Part shown: positions 51,312-60,016 of the stretch, one piece after another
How the letters are laid out: every line of letters starts with the position of its first letter
Numbering within the stretch: the stretch's first letter is position 1
Assembly: GCA_029242545.1 (NCBI GenBank)
Contig: JAQWTV010000123.1
Coordinates: 1-64,000, forward strand
DNA length: 64,000 nt
Direction of reading: 5' to 3'
Origin: Roseibacillus sp.
GTDB taxonomy: Bacteria > Verrucomicrobiota > Verrucomicrobiia > Verrucomicrobiales > Akkermansiaceae
Notes under the pieces: model-generated
Seen by the model: the letters and a program-made list of their open reading frames with translations, nothing else
Databases searched by the model: none
Told to the model about the DNA's origin: nothing
Program-made: the position numbers and the translations under genes

Positions 51312-52766
51312 ATGGCGGATTTAACTCTGGGACTGTCGTTTGATGACGTTCTTCTCGTGCCTCAGAGGAGCGAGGTTTTACCTACCAGCGCGGTGCTTGA
51401 TACAGCGTTGACCCCTGAGATTTCACTGAAGATTCCGGTGATTTCCGCGGCGATGGATACCGTATCGGAAACCGATCTGGCCGTAGCACTGGCGCGAGAG
51501 GGTGGAATAGCGGTGATTCACCGCGCCTGTTCGGTAGAAGAAGAGTTTGCTATGGTTGCCCGTGTTAAGCGATCCGAAAGCGCAGTCATTCAGAGGCCAC
51601 TGACTGTTCGAGAAGGGACGACAATTGCGGATTTGAAAAACATCATGGAGGAACAGGGTTTCTCCGGCTTTCCAGTCGTCGATGAGGGAGGAGTTCTTGT
51701 GGGTATGGTTACTGGAAGAGATATTCGGCACTTTGCAGATGACTCGGCGAAAGTTGAAGATGTGATGACTGGGGGCGATAAGCTGGTCACCGGTGCGCCC
51801 GATACAACTCCAGATGCGGCAAGAAGGATTCTCTATGAGCACCGAATAGAGAAATTACCCTTAGTCGATCAGGAAGGAAGGCTTGTCGGACTGATTACGG
51901 GTGGAGATATCGAAAAGCAGATTACCTTCGTCAATGCGGCCAAGGATCCCAACGGACAGTTGCGCTGCGGCGCTGCGATTGGTGTGGGCGCGGATTGGAA
52001 AGACAGGGCAGAGGCGGTAATTGAGGCGGGTGCTGACGCTCTTTTTATAGATGCCGCGACGGGGCACACCTCCCGGGTTCTTAAGGTCGTAGAAGAGCTC
52101 GCAGCACTGTCAGATCGCCCAGTTGTCGCGGGGAATGTGGTTACCGAGCAGGGCGCTCGGGATCTCGTCTCCGCCGGAGCTCGGGCGATCAAGGTAGGAG
52201 TAGGTCCGGGTTCAATCTGCACGACCCGCGTGATCGCGGGAGTAGGGATGCCTCAGTTCACGGCTATACAGAACGTGGCTCCTTGGTGCCGAGAAAATGG
52301 GGTTTGCGTCATTGCGGATGGCGGAATTCGTTATTCTGGTGATGTCGTCAAAGCTCTCGCGGCGGGGGCCGATATCGTCATGCTTGGATCGCTTCTGGCG
52401 GGAACCCGCGAAAGTCCGGGGCAGACTGTTCACTTTCAAGGGCGACGCTTCAAAACCTACCGGGGCATGGGGTCCCTGGGAGCAATGATGAAAGGTGCTG
52501 GTGATCGTTATGGACAGGGTGCCAGTGGGAAGCTGGTGGCAGAGGGAGTAGAGGGCCGGGTGCCCTACAAGGGACCCCTTGCTGATGTGATCTTCCAGTT
52601 GATGGGAGGGGTGCGATCAGGAATGGGTTATGTGGGCGCAGAAAGTCTTGAGGCTCTGCGATCTCAGAGTGAGTTTGTGAGGATCACGCCCGGTGGATTG
52701 CGCGAAAGTCATACACACGACATCGTGATTACTCAGGAGCCCACCAATTATCAGCCCATTAGCTGA
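51312..52766 (+). CDS. guaB: Inosine-5'-monophosphate dehydrogenase
   Basis: A 484-residue enzyme that oxidises IMP to XMP with NAD+, the rate-limiting step of guanine nucleotide synthesis. The N-terminal barrel segment [21 protein letters not shown] starts it; two CBS domains run about 90-200 ([35 protein letters not shown] and the paired [30 protein letters not shown]). The catalytic cysteine is in [17 protein letters not shown] (about residue 300); IMP contacts are in [30 protein letters not shown] and [10 protein letters not shown]. It lies 31 bp before guaA, forming a guaBA operon. Confidence 0.97.
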   Translation: MADLTLGLSFDDVLLVPQRSEVLPTSAVLDTALTPEISLKIPVISAAMDTVSETDLAVALAREGGIAVIHRACSVEEEFAMVARVKRSESAVIQRPLTVREGTTIADLKNIMEEQGFSGFPVVDEGGVLVGMVTGRDIRHFADDSAKVEDVMTGGDKLVTGAPDTTPDAARRILYEHRIEKLPLVDQEGRLVGLITGGDIEKQITFVNAAKDPNGQLRCGAAIGVGADWKDRAEAVIEAGADALFIDAATGHTSRVLKVVEELAALSDRPVVAGNVVTEQGARDLVSAGARAIKVGVGPGSICTTRVIAGVGMPQFTAIQNVAPWCRENGVCVIADGGIRYSGDVVKALAAGADIVMLGSLLAGTRESPGQTVHFQGRRFKTYRGMGSLGAMMKGAGDRYGQGASGKLVAEGVEGRVPYKGPLADVIFQLMGGVRSGMGYVGAESLEALRSQSEFVRITPGGLRESHTHDIVITQEPTNYQPIS

Positions 52767-52797
52767 CTCTGAAAAAGTATTCAATCGCCGGAAAAAC

Positions 52798-54321
52798 ATG
52801 GAAAAGCACAGGCATGTAGCAGTCGTTGATTTTGGGTCCCAATATACTCAGCTCATCGTCAGGAGAGTGAGGGAGCTGGGCTTTTTCGCGAAGCTCCACG
52901 CGGTCGAGGATTTCGAAGATCTAGGTCAGCCTGGTGCGATAATCTTGTCAGGTGGTCCGAGTAGCACACGCGAAGAGAATGCTCCGGACGTGGATTTTGA
53001 GCGCCTTCAGGCATACGGAGTTCCGGTTCTCGGAATCTGCTACGGAATGCAACTGCTGAATATCAAGTTTGGAGGCCAGGTTGAGGCTAGTGATCGCCGT
53101 GAATATGGGCCTGCGGACCTGACGCCAGAGGAAAGTGGAGGCCTGTTTGAGGGGGTATCAGGAAGTTCTCAGGTCTGGATGAGCCATTCGGACACGGTCA
53201 GTGAGCTGGCCGATGGTTGCAGCGTGATAGCACGCAATGAGCATGGTACTCCTGTCGGCCTGCAATGGGGTTCCGACTGTTTTGGAATTCAATTTCATCC
53301 CGAGGTGACCCATAGCCACGAGGGTCTCAGGATTCTGCAAAACTTCCTTGAAATGGCTTGCGGGTTACAGGAGTTCCGCATTGAAGATTTTAAGCGTGCC
53401 CTTTTAGAAGAGATCAAAAGGCAGGTCGGGGATAAGCAGGTGGTATGTGGAGTCAGTGGGGGCGTAGACAGCACGGTTCTAGCGGTTTTACTCAAAGAGG
53501 CTGGCATCCATATGAGGGCGATCTTTGTTGATCATGGGTTGCTGCGAAAAGATGAGGGAGAGGAGGTCCGAAAAAATTTCCAACGGATGGGAGTGGATAT
53601 CGAGACAGTGGAGGCTTCTGAGACGTTTCTTGGCCAGCTGGCTGGGGTTGCCGACCCTGAGGCGAAGCGCGAGATTATTGGGAATCTCTTTATAAAGGTC
53701 TTCTGGGATTCCGTGGGAGAGGCCGATATGCTCGCGCAGGGAACTCTCTACCCAGACGTGATTGAAAGCGCATCGAATGCGAAGACGAAAGCATCTAAAA
53801 TCAAGACTCACCATAACCGTGTGGAGAAGATTCTTGAGCTACAGAAGCAGGGAAAGGTTCTGGAGCCGCTGGCGGAGCTATTCAAAGATGAGGTGAGAGA
53901 GCTGGGTCTCTCACTGGGAATCCAGGCTGACATCGTTAATAGGCATCCATTCCCTGGTCCGGGCTTGGCAGTCCGCTGCCCGGGAGAAGTGACGCCTGAT
54001 CGCCTTCGGATCATTCAGGAATGTGACGCCATTTTTATTTCCGTTCTAAGGGGGAATGACTGGTACGATAAGGTCTGGCAGGCTTATGCCGCGCTCGTGC
54101 CAGTGAGAACTGTCGGAGTGAAGGGAGATGAGCGAAGTTATGAGTTCGCGGTGAGCCTACGTGCAGTCGTCAGCGAGGACGCTATGACGGCTGATTGGGT
54201 AGAGTTGCCCTACCAGATCCTCAGGGACTCGAGTAATCAGATCCTCAACAGTGTGCCTGGCGTTAACCGCGTTCTTTACGATGTGTCTACGAAGCCGCCC
54301 GCAAGTATCGAATGGGAATAG
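52798..54321 (+). CDS. guaA: GMP synthase (glutamine-hydrolysing)
   Basis: A 507-residue enzyme that converts XMP to GMP using glutamine and ATP. The class I amidotransferase domain (residues 1-190) has the nucleophile in GICYGMQ, and the His/Glu pair in FGIQFHPEVTHS. The ATP-pyrophosphatase domain has the P-loop SGGVDST at about residue 219. The dimerisation domain ends in PPASIEWE, the family's typical C-terminus (PPATIEWE). It follows guaB by 31 bp. All catalytic residues look intact. Confidence 0.98.
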   Translation: MEKHRHVAVVDFGSQYTQLIVRRVRELGFFAKLHAVEDFEDLGQPGAIILSGGPSSTREENAPDVDFERLQAYGVPVLGICYGMQLLNIKFGGQVEASDRREYGPADLTPEESGGLFEGVSGSSQVWMSHSDTVSELADGCSVIARNEHGTPVGLQWGSDCFGIQFHPEVTHSHEGLRILQNFLEMACGLQEFRIEDFKRALLEEIKRQVGDKQVVCGVSGGVDSTVLAVLLKEAGIHMRAIFVDHGLLRKDEGEEVRKNFQRMGVDIETVEASETFLGQLAGVADPEAKREIIGNLFIKVFWDSVGEADMLAQGTLYPDVIESASNAKTKASKIKTHHNRVEKILELQKQGKVLEPLAELFKDEVRELGLSLGIQADIVNRHPFPGPGLAVRCPGEVTPDRLRIIQECDAIFISVLRGNDWYDKVWQAYAALVPVRTVGVKGDERSYEFAVSLRAVVSEDAMTADWVELPYQILRDSSNQILNSVPGVNRVLYDVSTKPPASIEWE

Positions 54322-54366
54322 TGGATCGTTGCAGGTAACGACGGCTCGAGGGAAGAGAGAGTCCGG

Positions 54367-55236
54367 TTAACCGTTAGACTCTGGTTTCCTAATGAGATCT
54401 ATGGGAATAGGGCTGAAAGCCTTTCCCGCAGCGAGGGTCATGTGAGGGAAGGGGATTTCAATATTCTCCTTATCGAAGCGCTCCTTGAGCTCTCGGGGGA
54501 GCGTATTTCGGAGGGTGCCATAGTCTTCCTGGACACACCATGCGCCCAGAAGAAAATTGAGAGAAGAGTCCCCAAATCCGGTGAAAATGATCAGAGGATC
54601 GGGTTCGTTCAGAGATTGGAGGTTTGCCTCAGCAACCTCCTGCATAACTTTGAGGACGTGTCCGATATTCTCATCGTAAGCGACGCCAATATCGAGGTTG
54701 AATCGGCGTATTGGATGACGGGTGACATTAATCAGCTGAGTCTTGACGAGGGTCTCGTTAGGGATGCGTACCGAGCGGTTGTCGAAGGTGCGCAGGGTGA
54801 GAGCTAAGAGGCCTATAGTGTCGACGGTTCCAGCAATTCCGTCCACTTCTATGATGTCGCCCAGTTCGAATGGTCTCTCGCCGATCATGAAAAACCCACT
54901 GATGATATTCGACAAGGAGGTCTGTGCAGCAAAGCCGACCGCAATGCCTGCAACCCCAGCGGCTCCAAGGATCGCACCAAGATTAAGCCCCATCTGATTG
55001 AGGGCCAGAATGAACGCAAAAGCATATCCGATGTAGCGGATGAGCTTTTTGAGGACCATTGTCCCTTGTGGACCTAGTCTCTCTCCGAAGATGGCGAGGG
55101 CTGTCCTGCTGAGAATTGCCACTGCAAGAACCCCGCCGATAAGGATTATTGCAGCACCAAGAATTTTCCAGGGGAGATCAGTCGCGAGGAAATCCTGAAG
55201 CCACTGGGGCATTGCGGCTAGGTAGAGAGGGGTCAC
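54367..55236 (-). CDS. Small-conductance mechanosensitive channel, MscS family
   Basis: A 289-residue protein from GTG at 55236 (ATG at 55212 is also possible). Three membrane segments lie in residues about 20-120; the third carries the pore sequence GLNLGAILGAAGVAGIAVGFAAQTSLSNIISGFFMIGERPFELGDIIEVDG, the MscS signature. The cytoplasmic vestibule follows (TVDTIGLLALTLRTFDNRSVRIPNETLVKTQLINVTRHPIRRFNLDIGVAYDENIG) and ends with an alpha/beta domain. It releases osmolytes under hypo-osmotic shock. It is 9 bp downstream of the 262-residue protein gene, likely cotranscribed with it. Confidence 0.93.
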   Translation of the reverse strand: MTPLYLAAMPQWLQDFLATDLPWKILGAAIILIGGVLAVAILSRTALAIFGERLGPQGTMVLKKLIRYIGYAFAFILALNQMGLNLGAILGAAGVAGIAVGFAAQTSLSNIISGFFMIGERPFELGDIIEVDGIAGTVDTIGLLALTLRTFDNRSVRIPNETLVKTQLINVTRHPIRRFNLDIGVAYDENIGHVLKVMQEVAEANLQSLNEPDPLIIFTGFGDSSLNFLLGAWCVQEDYGTLRNTLPRELKERFDKENIEIPFPHMTLAAGKAFSPIPIDLIRKPESNG

Positions 55237-55245
55237 GAGAAAGCT

Positions 55246-56034
55246 TTAGTGAATGACGTCTATAACGGAGGCAAAAGCGCGGCGGAGGGTAGAGCGACTA
55301 GTTTTGCCCTCACGGGCCGAGGCAACTTCCTGTCCGCTCTCGGCCGGAGTGATCGGAGTCGAATCGTAGGTTATATCGTTACCCTCTTCGTCGCTCTCCG
55401 TAATCCGAATGCGACAGGCGTTTGCCCAGAGGCGGTTTTCGTAAGTGAAAATTGAGAAATGACCAAGGTCGAGGAAGAGCCGTTCGAACTCAAAGGGTTC
55501 CTGACTTTCATTGTGCAGGTCCACACTGACGATCACATCATGATCTAGCCAGTCGCTGGCATCAAAATGACGTCGAGCCTGGGTCTTTAAAGAGTAGCAT
55601 ACTTCGCCTGCCGACCGGTCTCCATGCCATGTCTTGCTGAGTATTTCAGAAGGAATACTGGTGAGTCTGCGGAGATTCCCTCCGCATTCCCCGTGGATCT
55701 CCACATCCATGGGAATTCCGATATAGAACAGGGCGTTGCCGCCGGGGGCGATAGACAGCGAGGTGTTTGGTTTGGCGATGACTGGAAGGTTGGGAAGCGC
55801 CGGAGTGAGGCGAATGCGTGAATCTTCGTCGTGGCAGTCCCAGCGTTGCCACTCTAGGGTCCCGGGGAGATCCTTCAGTTCTCCCTCGTCTCCATGAATT
55901 CCGTGTTCCTGCGCGCAGGAGGTGCTGACGCGCCACTCATCGTAGCGTCTCAACAGGGTAATCGACAAAGGTCCTGCGCCTGAGTGGAACCATCGACTGC
56001 TGGCTAAGGTTCGTTCGTCCCACGAGATGCTCAC
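55246..56034 (-). CDS. Soluble protein of unknown function, possibly DUF432-like
   Basis: A 262-residue protein from a GTG start with no signal peptide. It is beta-rich: RYDEWRVSTS, NTSLSIAPGGNALFYIGIPMDVEIHGECGG, EVCYSLKTQARRHFDASDWLDHDVIVSVDLHNESQEPFEFERLFLDLGHFSIFTYENRLWANACRIRITE. The phrase 'IAP.....FY..IP....I......' and its place just upstream of an MscS gene recall DUF432 proteins, which are often next to mechanosensitive channels in other microbes; I hold this at low confidence. It probably folds as two beta sandwiches in the cytoplasm. Coupled to mscS by a 9-bp gap. Confidence 0.45.
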   Translation of the reverse strand: MSISWDERTLASSRWFHSGAGPLSITLLRRYDEWRVSTSCAQEHGIHGDEGELKDLPGTLEWQRWDCHDEDSRIRLTPALPNLPVIAKPNTSLSIAPGGNALFYIGIPMDVEIHGECGGNLRRLTSIPSEILSKTWHGDRSAGEVCYSLKTQARRHFDASDWLDHDVIVSVDLHNESQEPFEFERLFLDLGHFSIFTYENRLWANACRIRITESDEEGNDITYDSTPITPAESGQEVASAREGKTSRSTLRRAFASVIDVIH

Positions 56035-56097
56035 CGGGGCACGATGAAAAGAGGGGGAGACATGTCAAGCGAGGGCGCGTAGGGATCGCCTAGTGAT

Positions 56098-56119
56098 TGT
56101 GAATATATTGTGAATATAT
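56098..56119. promoter_or_regulatory. Two perfect 11-bp tandem repeats TGTGAATATAT in a divergent promoter region
   Basis: TGTGAATATAT occurs twice head-to-tail with no gap, exactly one helical turn apart, in the 216 bp between the divergent 262-residue protein/mscS genes and an aldo/keto reductase gene. The spacing would place two bound proteins on the same DNA face. The regulator is unknown. Confidence 0.5.
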
Positions 56120-56253
56120 GCTGTTAGGTGCTGCCTGCTCTCTAATCTACTGAGAGGGCTGACCGTAGAGGGATTGGGAGAGATTCATGCTCGGATCCCG
56201 CCTGTTCGCCGCGACCGCTTAGCGTTGACGGCTGGGCTCCCTAGCTTTAGGTG

Positions 56254-57381
56254 ATGACTGAACAGATGAACCTGACGAAAACTGCTTACGGGACATGGAG
56301 CGGAGGGCGCTACATGCATTTTGGGGAGGCTCTGGAGGAAGATCGTTATATCAAGTGCATTCAGCTGGCTTACGCCCACGGTGTCCGAACTTTTGTCACA
56401 GCGGATGTTTATGGTCAGGGAGAGGCGGATTCCGTTCTTGGGAAGGCTCTCGCAGATTATCCGCGTGATTCCTACTGTTTGGTAGGAACCATCGGTCACG
56501 ATTTCTACAAGGGGACGCGCGCTGGTTCAGGAGGCTTTCCGCGGTTCACGGATCCTGATCTTCGGGGGCCTGATCAATACGAGGATTTTCTGCGGATGGC
56601 CTGTGGAAAGTCCCTCGCGAATTGCGGAGCCAGTCACTTTGACTTGCTGATGCTCCACAATCCAGATGAGACGGGATATACCAGTGAAGATGTATGGAAG
56701 GGACTGGTGGCGCTGAAAGAAGAGGGGATAGCCACGCGGCTAGGAATTGCCCCGGGGCCGGCCAACGGCTTTACTCTTGATCTGATTCATTGCTTTGAGC
56801 GTTTCGGAGAAGTGATCGACTGGGCAATGATCATTCTTAATCCTTTGGAACCTTGGCCGGGACGTTTCGTTCTTCCTGCTGCTCAGGAGCATGGAGTGGA
56901 GATCCTGACCAGAGTCGTTGACTACGGGGGGCTTTTTCATGGAGACATGAAGCGAGGGCACGAGTTTAAGCCGGGTGATCACCGGGCATATCGGCCCAAG
57001 GGCTGGGTTGAGGCTGGGCACGAGCGAATCGAAAAGATGGGGTCTGTCATTGATCGGCACGACATGGAGCTTCTTCACTTCGCATGCCTTTGGAATCTCT
57101 CTCAGGCTCCGGTTCAAAGCGTTGTGCCGACCTTTATCCAAGAGGCCGGGGAATCAGCCCGGACTATAGAGGCAAAGATTGAGGAGTTTGGAAGGCTTCC
57201 GGATATTCAGTTCAATTCGCAGGAGATTGAGGAAATCATGGCGGCTGGCGACAATGCCGGATGTATGAAGTTGAAAGGTGCAAGTCATCGACATGAGACA
57301 AGCGAGCGCCCCGATGAATGGCCAATGCGGCCAGAATTATTGGAGCTTGCGGGGCGTCATGGGTTGGGAACAGAATGGTAG
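56254..57381 (+). CDS. Aldo/keto reductase-fold protein with altered catalytic tetrad
   Basis: A 375-residue protein (ATG at 56254; a GTG precedes it and ATG at 56266 is also possible). The AKR barrel is recognisable: TFVTADVYGQGEADSVLGKAL, FDLLMLHNPDE, and ALKEEGIATRLGIAPGPANG. In standard family members the first motif reads FDTADVYG and the lysine motif VATKVG or VASKTG; here the Asp is Val (TFVTADVYG) and the Lys position is Ile (LVGTIG). Tyr and His remain. With two of four catalytic residues missing it may bind cofactor or a ligand without the usual reduction. C-terminal 60 residues are unusually long. Confidence 0.8.
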   Translation: MTEQMNLTKTAYGTWSGGRYMHFGEALEEDRYIKCIQLAYAHGVRTFVTADVYGQGEADSVLGKALADYPRDSYCLVGTIGHDFYKGTRAGSGGFPRFTDPDLRGPDQYEDFLRMACGKSLANCGASHFDLLMLHNPDETGYTSEDVWKGLVALKEEGIATRLGIAPGPANGFTLDLIHCFERFGEVIDWAMIILNPLEPWPGRFVLPAAQEHGVEILTRVVDYGGLFHGDMKRGHEFKPGDHRAYRPKGWVEAGHERIEKMGSVIDRHDMELLHFACLWNLSQAPVQSVVPTFIQEAGESARTIEAKIEEFGRLPDIQFNSQEIEEIMAAGDNAGCMKLKGASHRHETSERPDEWPMRPELLELAGRHGLGTEW

Positions 57382-57417
57382 ACCCTTGGTTTATCCGGAT
57401 AGGGAGAATAGAAGGTC

Positions 57418-58062
57418 ATGAAATGTCCCCGGTGTGTCCAGAGAGTTCACAGCAGAGCCCGGGAGTGTCCTCATTGTGCTTTTAGCATCAGGGATGTAGA
57501 CCAAGTCTTTGGACAGGATGATGTGAGGTTGAGAACGCTGACTGATGCTGCCGGTGTTTTGCGGCGTAAAGAGCGGATTGCTCTCCGGGGGCGCCTCCAC
57601 CAATTTCAGGAAAATTTCCCACAGCTCTTTTTTGGGATCTACTTTGGAAGCTTCAGAGAAACTCCCAGTCTCAGGCAGTTTGGGTTTTGGTTGCTGAATC
57701 GGGGTGCTTTTGAGGACGTTGATGTATCTAGACCAAATGAAGGGGGGATACTTCTCAGCGTTGATGTCGGAGGAAAATCCGCAGGACTGACTGCCGGTTA
57801 TGCGCTCGGGCCATTTCTTTCAGAGGATGCCATTTTTGGTGCTTTGTCGGCGGCGCACCCTCACTTTCTGGAGGGACAGTGGTTAAGGGCCAGTGAGGCC
57901 GTTCTTGGTAGAATTACCAAGACCCTGGGAAAACATTCCCGTCGGGCGGAGAGGGATGCCGATGAGCTGAGGACAGACCGGGAAAACGTAGGTCATCCTG
58001 GCGTGGGCTTACGAGGGCTAAGAGAGCGTCACAAGGGAGGGCAGAAGAGAAGTAAGACATGA
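57418..58062 (+). CDS. Zinc-ribbon plus TPM-domain protein
   Basis: A 214-residue protein. Residues 3-20 contain a zinc ribbon, CPRC-x12-CPHC. From about residue 38 a TPM-like domain follows (LTDAAGVLRRKERIALRGRLHQFQENFPQLFFGIYFG..., FWLLNRGAFEDVDVSRPNEGGILLSVDVGGKSAGLTAGYALGPFLSEDAI), which in YgcG/TPM proteins reads 'D....L......L...L......T..Q..V......FG.....NGVLLLVA...R...I..G.GL...L.D'. TPM domains act in photosystem assembly or as phosphatases elsewhere. There is no signal peptide, so it is cytoplasmic. It overlaps the next gene by 4 bp (ATGA). Confidence 0.65.
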   Translation: MKCPRCVQRVHSRARECPHCAFSIRDVDQVFGQDDVRLRTLTDAAGVLRRKERIALRGRLHQFQENFPQLFFGIYFGSFRETPSLRQFGFWLLNRGAFEDVDVSRPNEGGILLSVDVGGKSAGLTAGYALGPFLSEDAIFGALSAAHPHFLEGQWLRASEAVLGRITKTLGKHSRRAERDADELRTDRENVGHPGVGLRGLRERHKGGQKRSKT

Positions 58063-59186
58063 AGATGAAAGTCTGCCTGTGTCTGCTGCCTCTTGCATTG
58101 CTATCAACCCTTGGTGCTCAAACTGCGGGCCCATCGGTGGCGGCGAAACCTGATGTCAGCCAACCTGGCCTGCCTGCTGAGAAGCTGAATTCACGGCTGC
58201 CTGAGCTGCCGGTGTGGAGTCCCAAGGATTATGAGGGCGTGAAAAAGGGAGAGATCGTTGTGGGAGAGAATTTCTTCGGACAAGCTACGGTTGATCCAAA
58301 GGCTACCATTGAGCCTCCGGTCGTGGATTTACCTGAGGAGGAGCCCCTGCCCGAGCCTGAAGACCAGGATGAGACCGTAATTTCCTCTGAACAGATGGCA
58401 GCATATTTCCCCCCTGCCACGGGACAGCTTGAGGGCGAAGCGGAATTTCTCATTGATCCGCAGGATCTACTCTCGCAGCAGGAGTTTCGCGACTGTGCGA
58501 GTTTTCTAAATTATCACTCCAACGAATCAGAAATAGAAATCGTCCTATACCTTTTCGATGAGCTACAGGAGCTTCCGGAGCAATACGGGATCGAAACTGT
58601 TCATCAGTTATATGAGGATCCTGCGAAGGGCCTCGGTCCGGTCGTGTTGGTGTATTTTCATCTTGGGGCTCCTAATCGAGCCCAGCTCATGATGAGTCCT
58701 GAGATACGTGCCGTTATCCCTCAGGATGAGCAGGAGAGGGCGCTTCGCGCAGCGATTGCCGAGGCATTTGAGAAAACCGATGAAGCTCTTCAACTGGACA
58801 GTTTTCTGAGCGAGCTTTCGACCCGACTTTATTGGATAGAGAGAGAGCTGGAAATGGCCGGAGCTCAGGAGAAGACGGCAGGTATTCCGCTGGCCGTAGA
58901 TCCTGTAGTTTCAGAGAATAGTTCGGAAAGAGACGGTTTTTGGATTATGGCTCGGGCGGGCCTTCTCGTTCTTGCCGGGGTAGTTGTATTTACTGCGGGG
59001 TGGAGTGCATGGCGTTGGAGGTTGAGACGAAGAAAATATTATTTTCCTGAAGTCGATGATGAGCGTGTTTTCGGTGCTCCTCATGCGGCTGGAGCAGGTG
59101 CAGTAATTTCATTCGGAGATCCACACCTTCCTCCGTCAAGGCAGCGATATCAAGAAGTTGGCTTCGGTTCTCTCTCTGAGCAGTAA
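58059..59186 (+). CDS. Exported single-pass membrane protein, TPM-like middle region
   Basis: A 375-residue protein: signal peptide (LCLLPLALLSTLGAQ), an acidic/proline linker (PEEEPLPEPEDQDE), a folded part of about 140 residues (FLIDPQDLLSQQEFRDCASFLNYHSNESEIEIVLYLFDELQELPEQYGIETVHQLYEDPAKGLGPVVLVYFHLGAPNRAQLMMSPEIRAVIP), and a membrane helix near residue 300 (MARAGLLVLAGVVVFTAGW) with a basic, cytoplasmic tail (WRWRLRRRKYYFP). The middle part has the helix-strand order of TPM domains but is diverged. It overlaps the zinc-ribbon TPM gene by 4 bp, so the two may interact across the membrane. Confidence 0.6.
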   Translation: MKMKVCLCLLPLALLSTLGAQTAGPSVAAKPDVSQPGLPAEKLNSRLPELPVWSPKDYEGVKKGEIVVGENFFGQATVDPKATIEPPVVDLPEEEPLPEPEDQDETVISSEQMAAYFPPATGQLEGEAEFLIDPQDLLSQQEFRDCASFLNYHSNESEIEIVLYLFDELQELPEQYGIETVHQLYEDPAKGLGPVVLVYFHLGAPNRAQLMMSPEIRAVIPQDEQERALRAAIAEAFEKTDEALQLDSFLSELSTRLYWIERELEMAGAQEKTAGIPLAVDPVVSENSSERDGFWIMARAGLLVLAGVVVFTAGWSAWRWRLRRRKYYFPEVDDERVFGAPHAAGAGAVISFGDPHLPPSRQRYQEVGFGSLSEQ

Positions 59187-59211
59187 CGGACATTTTTAAG
59201 GGAGGCTGGCA

Positions 59212-59805
59212 GTGGACTGGGAACAATCGTATCTAGAGAAGAATACCCCATGGGACCTCGGAGAGCCGGCTCCTCCTTTGATCTCACTTCTGGAGAACGA
59301 CGACCGAAGTCTATTTGCGAGTTCAACTGTTCTGGTTCCTGGTTGTGGCTATGGACACGATGCAGAGGCGTGGCGAAGGTTTGGTCTGGAAGTCACGGGT
59401 CTTGATGTGTCGCCCACTGCGCTAAAATCTGCCCGGAATCTTTATGGCAACTCAATCCGATGGATGGAGGGGGATTTTTTAGACACCTCGCTGGTGCCCA
59501 AGCACTCTATTGATATGATTTTCGAGCATACCTGCTTTTGCGCTATCGACCCTGAGCAGCGGAGGAACTATGTGCAATCTGCCAAGCACTGGCTTGTTCC
59601 GGGAGGGAAATTTCTAGGGCTCTTTTTTACGGATCCTCCTCCGCGGGAGGATGGAGGCGCCGGACCTCCATTCGGCATGGATTTGCAAGAGTTACGCGGT
59701 TTATTTGGGGAGGTCTTTACGATCACAAGTGAGCGGTCACCTGATCGTAGTCACCCTGATCGATTGGGTCGCGAGGTGATAATCGAGATGGTCAGAAACC
59801 CCTGA
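59212..59805 (+). CDS. Thiopurine-S-methyltransferase-like SAM methyltransferase
   Basis: A 197-residue enzyme from GTG at 59212, with GGAGG seven bases upstream. The N-terminal WEQSYLEKNTPWDLGEPAPPL is the TPMT/HOL-type substrate-side motif; VLVPGCGYGHDAEAWRRFG is the SAM-binding motif I, VTGLDVSPTAL motif post-I, and FEHTCFCAIDPEQRRNYV a family segment with Phe/Cys near the active site. It is likely to methylate small thiols, selenols or halides to volatile products (methyl halide or thiol detoxification). It is 25 bp downstream of the TPM-like membrane protein gene. Confidence 0.85.
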   Translation: MDWEQSYLEKNTPWDLGEPAPPLISLLENDDRSLFASSTVLVPGCGYGHDAEAWRRFGLEVTGLDVSPTALKSARNLYGNSIRWMEGDFLDTSLVPKHSIDMIFEHTCFCAIDPEQRRNYVQSAKHWLVPGGKFLGLFFTDPPPREDGGAGPPFGMDLQELRGLFGEVFTITSERSPDRSHPDRLGREVIIEMVRNP

Positions 59806-59891
59806 CCTTTAGTTAATCATGTCGATTGGAATTGTGCTTGCCAATAGAGGGCGGATCGTAAATCAACTTAGTATCCTCCATGTGGGGATTG

Positions 59892-59965
59892 GACAGCCCA
59901 ACAGGCGTTGGCTACAGGTTAGGGGGTTTCCTGGGCCAGTTTCACGCCGTTGGGTTGTCTTTTTT
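59892..59965 (+). ncRNA. Long structured hairpin with U-tract: terminator or candidate small RNA
   Basis: The arm GACAGCCCAAC at 59892-59902 pairs with GTTGGGTTGTC at 59949-59959 (one G-U pair), extended after a bulged A by GGCGT with ACGCC, then TGGC with GCCA and CAGG with CCTG, closing a loop TTAGGGGGTTT. Six T follow at 59960-59965. It lies 86 bp after the methyltransferase stop and 51 bp before the protease start. The U-tract suits an intrinsic terminator of the TPM/methyltransferase operon; the branched, long stem is larger than needed for that. Confidence 0.6.
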
Positions 59966-60016
59966 CGGCTTGGTCGTTGAAGTAATAAAGGGTGATGCCT
60001 AGATTCCAGCACCGGT

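Noticed and set aside
54322-54382. Bidirectional terminator between guaA and mscS
   Set aside because: AGAGTC/GACTCT can form six pairs around a 13-base loop containing CGGTTAACCG, but the stem is short, has no T-tract and includes the mscS stop codon; not convincing.
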